A stretch of 64,000 bases of DNA, taken from positions 3,349,501 to 3,413,500 of the forward strand of contig CP051140.1 of assembly GCA_001592805.2 (NCBI GenBank), read 5' to 3'. Origin of the DNA: Peltaster fructicola. Its lineage: Eukaryota; Ascomycota; Dothideomycetes. The first letter of the stretch is position 1. The number at the start of each line of letters is the position of its first letter. Of the stretch, positions 10,296-22,600 are shown one piece after another. The notes beneath the pieces are model-generated. The model was not told where the DNA came from, did no database searches, and saw only the letters and a list, made by a program, of their open reading frames with translations. The position numbers and the translations under genes were made by a program.

Positions 10296-13200
10296 ATGGC
10301 GATTCCCAAGAATGATCCTCTCTCACCTCCTATAGGACGAAAGTCTACTGTCTCCCGAGGCACAATTGCAACACAATCGAAGCAGAGCACTCCTCGAAGT
10401 CAAGCCGGCGCAACTCCCGGTGCTTCGAAAGCTGTAGCTGTCAAAGAGCGAGGTAGCACAACATCGGAAGACAGCAATGGCAGAGCGGTACGCTCAGGAC
10501 ACAGAAATGACTACAGAGAAAAGCCTCCAAGCAAAGATGGCACAGTGCAGCGGCACGCGAAGGACGTCGAAGGGCTGAAAGACTACCAACTGGGCGATTG
10601 TGTCGGTCGAGGTGCTTTCGGTAGTGTGTATCGAGCTCTCAACTGGAATACTGGAGAGACTGTCGCGATCAAGCAGATCAAGCTTACTGATCTCCCAAAA
10701 AGCGAGCTCAATGTTATTATGCAAGAGATCGACCTGTTGAAGAACCTTAACCATGCCAACATTGTCAAGTACCATGGATTCGTCAAGTCTGTCGAGAATC
10801 TATACATCATTTTGGAGTTCTGCGAGAACGGCAGCTTACACAGCATCTGCAAGAACTTTGGCAAGTTCCCGGAGAATCTCGTGTCTCACTACACTGGACA
10901 GGTGCTGCATGGGCTACACTTCTTGCACGAACAGGGTGTCATCCACAGAGATATTAAAGGCGCCAACATATTGACCACGAAGGAAGGCTTGGTCAAGCTT
11001 GCTGACTTCGGTGTAGCAACGAAACAGGCTGGTCCAACAGAGGGCAGTGTCGTTGGCAGTCCGTACTGGATGGCACCCGAGGTTATTGAGTTGTCAGGAG
11101 CAACAACGGCATCTGACATCTGGTCATTAGGCTCGACTGTGATTGAGCTACTGGATGGCAAGCCGCCTTATCACAAACTAGCGCCTATGCCTGCACTGTT
11201 TCGAATAGTCAACGATGACCATCCTCCATTGCCTGAGGGTGCTAGTCCGCTGGTCAGAGACTTCCTCATGCAGTGCTTTCAGAAGGAACCAAATCTGCGA
11301 GTCACTGCTAAGAAGTTACTCAGACATCCATGGATCGTCAGCACGAAGAGAGCAGCAGCTCAAAAGCCTACGGAGTATGACAATGCCGTCAAGAGTGTTC
11401 AGGAGTGGAATGAGGCACTGAAATCGTCACCTCCACATGTCAACGGTACCAGCAGACGATCATCAACACGTAACAAATCTAGGAGTCCATTACCACCACA
11501 TATTGACACGCAAGTACGACCGGCTCACGACATGGGTAAAGCACGCAGAAAGCCGGCTGGTGATGTCTTTCATTCTCCCGAGGAGGAATCAGACGACAAC
11601 TGGGACAAAGACTTTGAGACAGCCATCTCGCCTGCGGCACTGTCACAATTACCTCATCTACGGCCTCACGACAACTTTGCTGGTCAACTTACAGCGGAAA
11701 AGCTCAAGCAGTATGCCAGTTTTGAAGGATCACAGGATTCTGATGGCAAAGTTGAGCAATGGGATGGAGAGTTCGAGGGCGATCTCACTGTACGGTCTCC
11801 GGCACCGGTACAGAAACCATTCGCTGACGCCAAAGCCCGGCCAGCTGCGTCAAAATTACCCCAGAGGGACGATAAATCACGACCGCCATCGAGTCTGGCC
11901 AGAAGGCGGGCGTCGCAAGACACACAACCTCGACGGCTATCAAGGAGTCGGCACCAAAGACACAAATACTGCGAGGTAATAAGACGCCACTGGCAGACAG
12001 GATACGAAAGCCAGTGTCCTCAGCCAAGAAGGCTTCAACGCAGAGTCCAGCCAGCTTTGAGGAGGTCGACGATGATGATTACTCGGATCTGGTCCCTGTT
12101 GACGATGCAGCGTTCAGACTGAAGCTGGCGGCTTTCCAGCCGTCCAAGACAGCACACCCAGCTGAGCTTCGTGACCTGCACCTTAAGATGATGAACAGCT
12201 TACGAAGGTCATCGCCGAGGCTCGTTCACGATGCTGCGGCTATCAGGCGGACCCGGAGCTCTCTCGAGATACAGAAGTATGCTGAAGATGACGCAGACGA
12301 GGACTTCACGGATCTACACTTCGGTGACAGTGACAACACGCCTGTCAGTCTGCACGCTTTCACTAAGTCGAAGTCACCATCGGCGCCAAGCAATTCTACC
12401 TCCGGCTCTGAGCATGGGACACTGAAGATTGGCAGCTCCTCATGGATTGAAGACGATGAAGAAGAGGACGATCCATTTGCTGCTCTGGAGGAAGAACTCG
12501 ACGATGTTGACTTGGAGCTTAACGTCGCACGAGACAAGCATGCCCGCCTATGCATGTCTGTTGGGAATCTTGTGTCCGATCTGAAGCTGGACCAGCCAAG
12601 TGATGTCCTTGCAGAGATCATCGATCAGCTCCTGATCGTGCTGTCTGAGGGACAAGAGCTGAGAGACGTTGTTGTCTCCTCACATGGCATGCTTCCCATC
12701 CTCGAAATACTAGACAGCTGTGAGCGACCGCTCATGATTCTCAAGCTGTTGCGCATTGTCAATCTCATCATCAGCAATGACGATGAAGTGTCGGAGAACC
12801 TATGCTTCATCGGCGGCATACCTATCATCTCCAAGTTTGCACACAAGAAATTCAGCAGCGATATCCGTCTGGAAGCCGCCAACTTTGTGCGAGCAATGTA
12901 CCAGACGTCTAACCTCACTCTTCAGATGTTTGTCAGCTGTGGTGGTCTCAATGTCCTCGTTGAGTTCTTGGACGAAGACTACGAAAGCGAGTATGGCAGA
13001 GAGCTCGTTCTGACAGGCGTTGATGGTGTCTGGAGCGTCTTCGAGATGCAGAGTGCCACGCCAAAGAATGACTTCTGCCGGATATTGTCGCGGAGTTCAG
13101 TGCTCTATCCTCTATCGCTCGTGCTAAAGCGAGTGCTGGACGAAGAGGGCGAACAGGCCGAGCTCATCGAAGGCCGCATCGTCAACATCTTCCTACTGTT

Positions 13201-14590
13201 CTCGCAGGCCGAGAACTACGTTAAGGAGACGATCGCAGATCGTATGGTGCTGAAGCATGTGCTGAAAGATCTCAGACGCATGAGTCCAGCCCATCAAATC
13301 ACAATGCTGAAGTTCATCAAGAATCTGAGTATGCTTGCCACTACGCTCGGTCCATTACAGAACAGCAATGCTATCGAGGTACTCACAGATCTCCTCAGCT
13401 CGAGTATGAAATTACCGCACTTCCGAGAGGTCAGTAACCAAGTACTCAACACCATGTTCAATCTCTGCCGACTGAGCAAAGCTCGGCAAGAAGACGCCGC
13501 TCTGTCAGGCGTGATTCCGCTATTACAGCGTATTGTCAAGACCGAACGACCGCTGAAAGAGTTTGCCCTACCCATACTCTGCGACATGGCACATAGTGGC
13601 ACGGTCGGCAGAAAATTACTGTGGCAGAACAAAGGGCTTCATTTCTACATCACTCTCCTAGCTGACCAATACTGGGCCGTCACAGCACTGGACGCAATCT
13701 TCATTTGGCTGCAAGAAGAGACAGCCAAGGTCGAAGAGCACCTCTTGTCATCATCGGCTTTCAGCGAGGCCATAATCTGCTGCTTCAATGAGAGCAAAGC
13801 AGATGCTTTCGAGAACATGCTCGAACCGTTGCAGAAGCTGCTTAGATTGAGTCCACCTGTGGCAGCAAGCCTTGCACATCCCGACTTGTTCAGCCGGACC
13901 ATACAGCGCCTGCACTCGAAGAAGCCGGTCGTGCGACTGAATCTGCTTCGTGTGATCCGTAGCATTTGCGATGCATCCGAAGAGCAAGGAGCACTTTTAC
14001 GCACATACGGACTCCTCGAGAGCGTTGCAGAGCTTGCCATGAACGATCCCGCCATTCTTGTCCGCGAGATGGCTGGCGAGCTTGTCAGAAGCAGCCAATA
14101 CAACGGTCGACGGACGTTGGAGATCCGTCCTGTACGACGCAGCTCGAGCAGCACAATGACTCCTCCTGTCAGCAGTGTACCACCAACGCCAGATAGCGAA
14201 CGTGCTGGTGGTCGAGGCTACTTCGACTTCGGTGCAGAGTTAGCCCGCGCTCGCCAGCCTGGTCCTTCGCCATATAGACCGATGAGTCGAGATGGTAGCT
14301 CAGGCTCTTCTCGACAGAGCTTTTCGTCAAGTTCTAAATGGGGTGGTGTGCCAAGTGCTACTGCAGCAGGATCTGTGGCTGGCAAGAGTCGATTGACCAG
14401 GGCTGCCGTCGCTCCCGTCACGAGACGTGCCAACAGTCGGTTAAGTCTTGCACCAGTACCTGATGTGGAGCCTAGGGGCAAGGCGGATACTGGGACGCCG
14501 TCACCATTACCAGCTATTACAGGTTCAAGAGGTGCTGCCTATGCTCCCAGAAGGAGACGACAAACCAGTGGCGCCGAGCTCGGGAGGTAA
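10296..14590 (+). CDS. sepH: SepH/Cdc7-type septation initiation network kinase
   Basis: A Ste20-like kinase of the septation initiation (mitotic exit) network, orthologous in layout to Aspergillus SepH, fission-yeast Cdc7 and budding-yeast Cdc15, which act at spindle poles to trigger septation. The kinase domain runs from about residue 97: GRGAFGSV loop (104-111), VAIK Lys, [30 protein letters not shown] long acidic linker follows, then an ARM/HEAT-like helical C-terminus (about 12550-14100) and a disordered tail, about 1,430 residues in all, typical of SepH. The N-terminal part reads in one frame to at least 11,880 and the C-terminal part in another from about 11,880 onward. No good intron bridges them, although a weak 53-nt candidate exists at 11976-12028. 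The family call is secure. The junction is not. Confidence 0.88.
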
Positions 14591-14926
14591 TCATTCTTGA
14601 ACGCTCGATGCACTGTATACTATATCGGAAGCCTCTATATTGTAGACTTTGAAAGCACGGCTCTGAGATCCTGGCATGACTATGACCTAAGAAGGTTTTG
14701 ATCGTGACAATGGATGCATTCATCTTCTCATTGAACCATTATACTCGAGTTATAGACTACGATAGTTAGACTCTCTCCTGCTTCCTCGGCAGCTTCGGAG
14801 TGGGTGCAGCAATTGTGAGGACACTGTACGTACTGCAACGGCTTCATGATATCATGCTCATCTAATGCGTCGTCGATCGTTCTTGCGTGACACATGCAGC
14901 GTCTGGCCACCTGATAGCATGGCACA
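14591..14926. other. Tail-to-tail intergenic
   Basis: The 3' ends of sepH and the SDR gene converge here. Nothing recognisable beyond presumptive 3' untranslated sequence. Confidence 0.4.
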
Positions 14927-15814
14927 CTACGCGCCTCCGACAACATTCAGCACACCTCCGTCAATGGTAATGATCTGTCCATTGATGTAGTGATTCGTGG
15001 TCAAGAACAACACTGTCTGACCCATCTCAGTGTCTCTGCCGGCTCGCATGGCTGGTACATGACCCTTGTCCTGGACCTTCTCTGCTGGCAGCTCAGACTT
15101 TTGTCTGTCGTTAGACTCCTTCTGCGTCATCTCAGAGGGGAAGTAGCCAGGCGCTATGCTGTTGACGCGGATCCATGCTCTCTGAAACTCAGCAGACATG
15201 AGCTTAGTGAGGTGGACGGTCGCACCCTTAGCGGCATTGTAGCTGAAGTGTCCCTGAGCATGACGCATCTGTCCGGACATGCTGGAGGTTGTGATTATGC
15301 TTGGGCCGAATTTCTCGATAGGACCATTAGGCTCCATCGCTGCTTGAAGCATTGGAAGGAATGCGACTGCAGTGAAGTAGACAGCGGTCACGTCTGTTTT
15401 GTATGTGTCTTGCCATTGGTCGACTGTCTCGTTCTCCCACAACTCCTCCTTGAGCTTGTCTGCATCGGAGTGCTTTGGCTCGGCTGAAGGTCCTGGTACT
15501 CCTGCGTTGCAAAAGAGTAGGTTGAGGTGCTTCTCCTTCTCCTCTAGCTGCTTCACCAGATTTGCAAGGTCATCCTTCTTAGTGACGTCGCATGGTCCGA
15601 TGGGAACGATTGAGCCACTGCCTTGTGGTTTGTGCTCCTTGGCTGCAGTCTCAAGTGCTTCCATGCGTCTTCCAGTAATGTACACTTTGGCTCCGTTCTC
15701 GGAGAGTGCTTGTGCGGCCATCAAACCGATACCTGAGCCACCGCCGGTGACAAGACAGACATAGCCCTCGGTCGAGAACAGTTTGTTCGCGTTGAAGTGG
15801 TGTGTTTCAGCCAT
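14927..15814 (-). CDS. Short-chain dehydrogenase/reductase (SDR)
   Basis: An intronless 295-residue classical SDR, an NAD(P)(H)-dependent oxidoreductase with a Rossmann fold. Visible motifs are the nucleotide-binding TGGGSGIG (residues 23-30), a GRR after strand 2 that often goes with NADP(H) preference, CDV before helix 4, FCNAG, a catalytic Ser in TTSSMSGQM, YNAAK (the Tyr-x3-Lys pair), and a C-terminal GQIITIDGG that closes the fold. Length and order fit a cytosolic SDR, with no signal peptide. The substrate cannot be read from sequence. Many fungal paralogues act in secondary or polyol metabolism, but no biosynthetic cluster surrounds this one. The start is the ATG at 15814. Confidence 0.92.
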   Translation of the reverse strand: MAETHHFNANKLFSTEGYVCLVTGGGSGIGLMAAQALSENGAKVYITGRRMEALETAAKEHKPQGSGSIVPIGPCDVTKKDDLANLVKQLEEKEKHLNLLFCNAGVPGPSAEPKHSDADKLKEELWENETVDQWQDTYKTDVTAVYFTAVAFLPMLQAAMEPNGPIEKFGPSIITTSSMSGQMRHAQGHFSYNAAKGATVHLTKLMSAEFQRAWIRVNSIAPGYFPSEMTQKESNDRQKSELPAEKVQDKGHVPAMRAGRDTEMGQTVLFLTTNHYINGQIITIDGGVLNVVGGA

Positions 15815-16384
15815 ATTGCGTGAGTATGGTCAAGCTTGTGAGTTGTGTATGATGCGATGGGAAGAAAGCGAACAAGAGCGTGGAAAGAGCTCCGTCCTAC
15901 CTCTTTAACTAGCGGTCAACTACGACCCAAGCAGTGCGACTATGCTGTCATGTGTGGTCATTCTAGATGATGCTAGGAATAATTTCTATGTATAATGGAA
16001 TGGAGGAAATGACGTCGTCAACGCGAAATTGTGCGACTCACGACACGCGCTTGAGAAAGTATCATTTTGAGGCTCTGTATAAACTGCTGTCGGCGCTGGG
16101 CCGATTCAATTTGATGGTGTGGTCGTGGTGTCTGTACTGCGATTTTGAGCGAACCCGTCGCTCGCAGTGTCAAAGGGGTATCGTGCTCTTCCTGTCTGTA
16201 GCCGTGTGATGTGCCAGTATGGGTATGCACTTCCTGCTCCTTATGATGCCACGTACATCGATTGTGTGATGCTGCAATACTGGCAATGGGGTGTGCAGTA
16301 CGTAGCCATGATCGTGGCGTGGTGTATGTGTGATGGAAATGTGTTCCTCAGTTGCGTCCTCCTCTTGTATACTGTCGATGCAGC
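15815..16384. other. Intergenic
   Basis: 570 bases between the SDR start and the stop of ICE2, both on the minus strand. Presumably the SDR promoter plus the ICE2 3' region. No gene or repeat seen. Confidence 0.4.
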
Positions 16385-17734
16385 TCAATCAAGCTTCCAA
16401 TGTCCTCCATACGCGAGCGCATCGTCGTTACCCTTACCCAGGTACAGCTCGACTGCATACAATGCCATGGTGAAGCCCAGATTTGCCCATCGCCAGACGT
16501 TACCACCTGTGGGTGCACCGTCTCCACCCTGCGTGGTCCACCACTCGCCAGGATGATCTGCGGAAGCAGAAGCGAAATGCTGCATCAGCAGACTCGTGTA
16601 GACTGCGATGAGTATACTGGGACTGAACGCAGCAATTGTAGACATGATCGTGTTCGTGCCTTCGCCATCGCTGTGGTCGGTGGGGTCTGGAGACTCTGCA
16701 AGAGCCCGGGCTCCAGACTCGCGCACCGCAGGGATGATCCGTGCTGCCAAGTAGAACACAGCCAGGCGGTAAACCAATGATATGATCACGCTTGGAGTGA
16801 TGGTGGCAATGGCTGCCCAGATAAAACCTGCAGCCGAGTGGATTGCTGAAGGCAGTGTCGCAAATGCTGTTGTTATGGTGGTAAAGGAGGCCATGATGAT
16901 AGGTGGAAGTGGTGGGAAGTCTGTCGCCAAGGGCGGGTCTGGGACGACTTGCGTGCCACTTGGATTTGATGGTTGGTAGTCGGTGAAGATTTGGTATATG
17001 CAGAGTGTGACATACGCAAAGAGCAGGCTGCTTTCGATGGCGTTGCCACGTCCAGATCCAATGCCCCAGGCGCAGAGGAAGAAGGCGCAAGTGATGGCAA
17101 TACCGATCAGTACAGCGTCTTGCGTATCCAGAGATGGGAAAGTAGCCACTCTCCATAGGAAGTACACACTGCTACTGATGATCGATGCGGACGCAATGAG
17201 TGCGCCGATCATCCATCCATCACCGCCGTCGCCATTGACCAGATATCTCGTGATCTGGCCCGCAGCTTGGATGACAAGCAGCGAGCAGAAGCCTTCGATG
17301 ATCTGGAACACTGGCGTAGAGTAACGGAGTCCCTTGTCCCATGAGCCAAGGAATACATGCTCCAGCAATCCTTCTCTTCCAAATAACCAGTCTCTTAAGC
17401 TGACGTTGTTCTGCCACGGCTTGGTTGCATTGTAGAAGGCACGGGACACCCAGCTGCTTTCGTTCACTCCATCGACGCTAAATTTGTTCAGACTCCAGAT
17501 CAGTAGTGCTGGTATGACTATAGCCTGAAGGCCCACGATCGATTGTACGATACTCCGTCTCCAAATTGATTCTGTCGGTGTGATGAGACGTAATACGCTG
17601 AGGAGGAAGTAGTATGTCGATAAGGCAAGACTGAACGCCAGACCGCATGTTCGGCCGCCGACATCGAAGGCGAGAGGGATGGTAAAGACGATGGCAGCGA
17701 GGAAGAGAGTACTGCTGAAGAATCGCAAGATCAT
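16385..17734 (-). CDS. ICE2: Ice2-family ER membrane protein
   Basis: A polytopic ER membrane protein. Yeast Ice2 maintains cortical ER and links lipid droplets to ER membrane synthesis. The protein has about 449 residues from the ATG at 17734 (MILRFFSSTLFLAAIVF). The frame is open 64 codons further, to an ATG at 17926, but that extension is polar and unlike the family, whose members begin close to the first helix, so the shorter start is preferred. Family-like segments include IPLAFDVGGRTCGLAFSLAL, YYFLLSVLRL, WSLNKFSVDG and the stretch around FQIIEGFCSLLVIQAAGQIT. About eight to ten hydrophobic helices are visible. The call rests on remembered conserved blocks and is strong for the first 300 residues. 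Confidence 0.87.
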   Translation of the reverse strand: MILRFFSSTLFLAAIVFTIPLAFDVGGRTCGLAFSLALSTYYFLLSVLRLITPTESIWRRSIVQSIVGLQAIVIPALLIWSLNKFSVDGVNESSWVSRAFYNATKPWQNNVSLRDWLFGREGLLEHVFLGSWDKGLRYSTPVFQIIEGFCSLLVIQAAGQITRYLVNGDGGDGWMIGALIASASIISSSVYFLWRVATFPSLDTQDAVLIGIAITCAFFLCAWGIGSGRGNAIESSLLFAYVTLCIYQIFTDYQPSNPSGTQVVPDPPLATDFPPLPPIIMASFTTITTAFATLPSAIHSAAGFIWAAIATITPSVIISLVYRLAVFYLAARIIPAVRESGARALAESPDPTDHSDGEGTNTIMSTIAAFSPSILIAVYTSLLMQHFASASADHPGEWWTTQGGDGAPTGGNVWRWANLGFTMALYAVELYLGKGNDDALAYGGHWKLD

Positions 17735-18327
17735 CTTGTGCTGTGCAGATGGTGATGTGATGAAGGCGCTCAGGCGCCTGCGCAGTCTAGAGTAGCCACT
17801 CTGACAATCTGAAGTCGAAGGAGGAGCAGATGAGGTTGAGGACACCTTCCAGATGTTCTTTGGACAGTGAAAGTGCGGTGTGCTGCACGGCCAGTCTAAA
17901 GACGAGCCTCTCTGACGCCTGAACAAAAGTCACCAAGTAGCAGTGGTCGCGTGCGGCCAGATGCTGCAGCTGCAGAGGCCCAATCTTTTCTCTCTCTTTC
18001 TTAGTTTCCCTGCTTGTGAATTGCTAGCTTCTCACAGTGGAGATCCCCTGTATTCGCGAAGGCGGTTAGCGAAACGGTAGATACAAGTTTTGATATGGGT
18101 GGAGATGCAGACGATGTTGCAATGATGATGTCTTCGAGGCAGCCTCGGCGCGTCACTGCTCGTCTTGTCAAGCCCTGGTCATTTGTGTGTCACTTGCCAT
18201 AGATTACAGCTTTCACATGCGTTGTCGCGAATCAGGAAGCTTTCGCTTAGCGCGGACTTAGCCGAATAGAGATCCAGTGGTTCGGGAAAGCGAAAAGATA
18301 TCTACAATATACACATCACACTACTGA
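17735..18327. other. Divergent intergenic region, ICE2 / MYG1
   Basis: Shared upstream region of two divergent genes. A pyrimidine tract near 17990-18010 is the only compositional feature. No gene is called. Confidence 0.4.
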
Positions 18328-19530
18328 ATGAGTCGCCTGCTCTCCCGTCAGCTACTTGGAACATTGCCGCAGAGATTGCAAGTTGTAAGCATTACGAGGT
18401 TTTCAACACTTACCGCTCCTGCAATACACAGACGACAACATCATCTGCCACGATTTATGTCTACTGGACAGCCTGAGGCTAAGCGACTCAAGATGACCAC
18501 AAATGGCTCGCATACGCCGGTCATAGGCACTCACAGTGGTCACTTCCATGCAGACGAGGCCTTGGCTGTCTTCTTACTACGACGTCTACCAGCATATGCA
18601 CAAAGTTCTCTTGTACGATCCCGAGATCCAGAGGTCCTCAAGGGCTGTGATATCGTGGTGGACGTAGGTGGCGTACACGACGACAGCGTAAAGCGATACG
18701 ATCACCATCAACGAGAGTTCGCAGCTACATTTCCAGGCAAAGCGACCAAGCTGAGCAGTGCTGGACTGGTATGGATGCACCACGGAAAGGATATTGTCTC
18801 CGCTGTGACCGGGTTGAATGCACAAGATGCCAATGCCGAACTGCTGTACCAAAAGCTCTACGAGGACTTCATTGAGGCATTCGATGCCAACGACAACGGT
18901 GTTTCAGCTTATGACCCAGCAGCACTGCGAAAAGCAGGAATCGAGAAGAAGTTCTCAGACAAAGGTTTCAGCATTGCGAGCGTCGTCAATCGCTACAACC
19001 ACATGCCAGCACAACCTCAACCGACCGGTGAGTCAGAGCAGAGTGAGGAAGACGCACGATTCGCTCGAGCAAGTGCTTTTGTCGGAGAGCAATTCCTTGG
19101 CGAGCTCAACGACAAGTACGAGTCATGGCTGCCAGCCCGAGCTATTGTACAGCAGGCCTTTGCAGAACGACAGCAGTATGATCCACAAGGTCGCATCATA
19201 GTCATCCCGTGGAGAGAGGAGGGTGTGCCATGGTCAGATCATCTATATGCACTTGAGAAGGAGGCTGGTGTTGAAGGACAGGTCTTATACGCTCTATTTG
19301 CTGAGAGTGGCGAGGCAAACTCGAAATGGCGCATTCGTGCTGTCTCGTTAGAGCCGGGCAGCTTCGAGAACAGGAAGAGCTTGCCAGAAGCATGGCGAGG
19401 TGTCAGGGACGAGCAGCTCAGTACTGTCTCCGGTGTGCCTGGTTGTGTGTTCGTTCATGCTGGTGGCTTCATCGGAGGCAACACTACCTTCGATGGAGCG
19501 CTAGCCATGGCTAAGAAAGCAGTCGAGTGA
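18328..19530 (+). CDS. MYG1: MYG1-family DHH-like exonuclease, probably mitochondrial
   Basis: An intronless 400-residue member of the MYG1 (UPF0160) family, related to DHH phosphoesterases. Human MYG1 is a 3'-5' RNA exonuclease acting in nucleoli and mitochondria. Hallmarks are GTHSGHFHADEA (residues 67-78, metal-binding His and Asp), VVDVGG, a second metal site YDHHQREF, and the C-terminal VFVHAGGFIGG. The first 43 residues are basic, Ser/Leu-rich and free of acidic residues (MSRLLSRQLLGTLPQRLQ), which predicts a mitochondrial presequence. A second Met at residue 44 is followed by a basic patch (AKRLK), so initiation there would give a non-mitochondrial form. It is tail-to-tail with the beta-galactosidase gene, 77 bases apart. 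Confidence 0.93.
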   Translation: MSRLLSRQLLGTLPQRLQVVSITRFSTLTAPAIHRRQHHLPRFMSTGQPEAKRLKMTTNGSHTPVIGTHSGHFHADEALAVFLLRRLPAYAQSSLVRSRDPEVLKGCDIVVDVGGVHDDSVKRYDHHQREFAATFPGKATKLSSAGLVWMHHGKDIVSAVTGLNAQDANAELLYQKLYEDFIEAFDANDNGVSAYDPAALRKAGIEKKFSDKGFSIASVVNRYNHMPAQPQPTGESEQSEEDARFARASAFVGEQFLGELNDKYESWLPARAIVQQAFAERQQYDPQGRIIVIPWREEGVPWSDHLYALEKEAGVEGQVLYALFAESGEANSKWRIRAVSLEPGSFENRKSLPEAWRGVRDEQLSTVSGVPGCVFVHAGGFIGGNTTFDGALAMAKKAVE

Positions 19531-19607
19531 TATACCGAATGAAACTTCTGTCTCGGAATAGAATTCGACATGTCATGTCTCATGTATGTCCATTATCACC
19601 TCCTGCC

Positions 19608-22600
19608 TTAGAACAACAGAATGCCAAACTCGAACTGTTCTGTCTTCAGAGCATACTTGTCCAGCGTCTTCGGCCCACAGCTTGCCGTTCCCAGTCCATG
19701 GTGATCAGCATCCAGCCTAAGGACAACCCAGTCCTTGCGCTTCTTTTCCAGCTCGAAAGGATGCTTGGCGGCGTCTATGTCCTTGACATCAAAATGAGAT
19801 GCCTGGAAGTCGAACAGATGTCGTTGAGTGGTAAGCTCCGGCTTGAAGAATTGTGCTGTCAAGCTACGCTCATGTGAAGCAAGTCGCACCCAGCGTGTGT
19901 CTGTTCGGTTCGAGCACTCCTGTGGATAGTCTGGTGCTGTCCATAGCTGATCGATCCTCGACACTCCATGCACGCCAACCCGCTGTGAAGTCTTCATGTC
20001 CTTGTAGCTCTCTCCAGGACCTCGACCGAACCACTGCACTGTCTGATAATCGGCCGGAAGTCCCAGAGTGACGCCGATTCGAGGCAAAGTGCGAGGCAGG
20101 TCGTTGCCACCGGGGGTTCCCTTGACGAATACCTCAACTGAACCATCTGATTTGAAGGTGTAGCGTGTCTCCAAGTCGATGTACCAAGCAATGACAGCAG
20201 GGCCAAACTTCTGTCGAAGCTCGACAACCACTCGGTCATCCTCTTTAGCCCATTTTGATCCACGAGTTTGGACATTGGCATACTGCAGCCTACGATCGCG
20301 CCAGTCCCAGCCATCTTGCGGAGAGTCGTTATCGGTCGGTGCACGGTAGAAGCTTGGCTCTAGAGGCTGTGCGATCATCTCAACGCCTTGCTTCTTCCAG
20401 GAGGATAATGCTCCGATCGCAAGGTCCACAATCCACACGTTTTGCTTACTGGTGACGATGAATTGGGATCCCACCTGCTTGAAGTCGATACCGCCATCGG
20501 CCTGAGTCGATGGCTTGACGACCTGCCCAACTGGGCTCAACGGCACCTCTCCCCAAGCCACTTCGTAACCTGCTGGAGCCCATGCTGCTCGTTCTTTCAG
20601 ACGGAAGCTGAGCTCGATCATTGCTTCATTGTTGCCACCATGCCTCAGCTGTGGTAGACGGAGCTCTGCTGTCTCACCAGCCTTGATACCCTTCGGTAAC
20701 TCAACAATTCCTCTGCTGGCATCTCGACCGTCTTCACTGACCAATCGCCAATGACATACGAGATCGTCCAGTGTTGCAAAGTCCCGACGATTGGTGATCT
20801 TAACACCACGTTCGCCAACTGTGCTCACTTGAACGGGCTCAACACACTTCTTGTACTCGATCAAACCACTATTTGGTGTGTGATCTGAGTTCAGCACGCC
20901 ATCCATAACAAAGTTACCATCATTAGGCTCATCACCAAAATCACCTCCGTAGCCATAGAAACGATTGCCGTGCTCATCTTGCGTCAGTAGACCATGATTT
21001 GCCCACTCCCATACCCATCCACCTTGAAGTGCTGGGTGGCTGTAGAATGCTTCGATGTACTCTTTGATGGCTCCAGGACCGGTACCCATGGCATGTATGA
21101 ACTCGCACAGAACAAGCGGCTTATCCTGTGATTTCGACTCGACGAATTTGACGATCTCCTCCGGCGAAGTGTACATCTTCGAGTAGATATCTACGTGGTC
21201 AGCGTTGTAGTCTGGTTCGTAGTGGATTGGCCGTGTGAGATCAACGGACTTAATCCATTTGACCATCTCGGTGTGATTCTCGCCATAGAAAGCTTCATTA
21301 CCCAGACTCCAGATCACGACTGACGGATGAAGTCTATCTCGATAGACGAGCTGCTGGGCCCGGTCGACGTAGGAGTCCTTCCACTCAGGATTGTCGCTGG
21401 AATACTTGTGTGCGTCAGGAAGGTAGCCAAAACCGTGGCACTCCAGATCAGCTTCGTCCATCACGTATAAACCCAGCTCGTCGGCAAGATCGTACATGCG
21501 AGGGTCGCTAGGTTGATGGCATGTGCGGATGGCGTTGAGATTGTGCGCCTTCATGAGAATGAGATCCTGCTTCATGAATTCGTATGGTACAGCACGGCCA
21601 TGTAGAGGATGATGCTCATGTCGATTTGCGCCTTTGAAGACTACTCGCTGACCGTTGATCTTGAGAAGCCCGTCCTTTACCTCAACCTGTCGAAAGCCAA
21701 CACGATGACCAGTGAAGAGCTCGCCATCGATCGATAGCACAAGATGGTACAGATATGGTGTTTCAGCTGTCCATTTATGTGGGTTGATGATGTCGAAGCT
21801 GAAGTCGACTGCCTGACGTCCAGGACCTGGGCCTGCCACCATGGCTCCATCGACGAGTTCGTTGTAGTCTGAATCCAGTAGCTTGACATGAACGACACCG
21901 GCACCGGTGATGTCGGCATGTATCTTTAGGCGTGCGTCTTTGTAGTGGTGATCAAGATATGTGTCGATCGTGAAGTCCTCAAACCGAAGATCCTTGGGAA
22001 ACGCAAGCAGATAGACATCTCGAAATATGCCTGATAGCCACCATTGATCTTGATCTTCAATATATGAGCCATTGCAGAACTGGTAGACCTTGACTGCGAG
22101 TGTATTCTCGCCGCTCTTGTGAATGTAGTCCGTGATATCGAACTCTGATGGGTTGCGAGCGCCTTGACTGTAGCCAACCTTCCTGCCATTGACCCACACA
22201 TGAAACGCTGAATCGACGCCTTCGAAGCGAAGACGAAGCTGGTCGTTGGCGTACTCCTTTGGCACGGTGAAGGACCTAATGTAGTGACCAGTCTCATTCT
22301 CGCGGTATGGTGGAAATGGTGGGTCAACATGGAAAGGATACTGTATATTGGTGTAGTGAGGACCTCTGCCATGGCCTTGAAGCTGCCACATGCCTGGCAC
22401 ATCAACGGTACTCCATTGAGAGCTGTCGTGTGAGTTTAACTCGAAACCCTCAATAGCATCGAGTGGTGATGTGGTCAAGCGAAACCTCCACTTGCCTGAG
22501 AGGCATACTGCGCGAGATTTCGAGATGTCTCTGCTCAAGCAATCTTTCTCGCTGTCGTAGAGGTGGAAGTTAGCTCGAGGCGGGAGTGTGTTGCGATGAA

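Noticed and set aside
17735-17926. 64-codon N-terminal extension of ICE2
   Set aside because: Polar and unlike the family, which starts at the first membrane helix; the internal ATG fits better.
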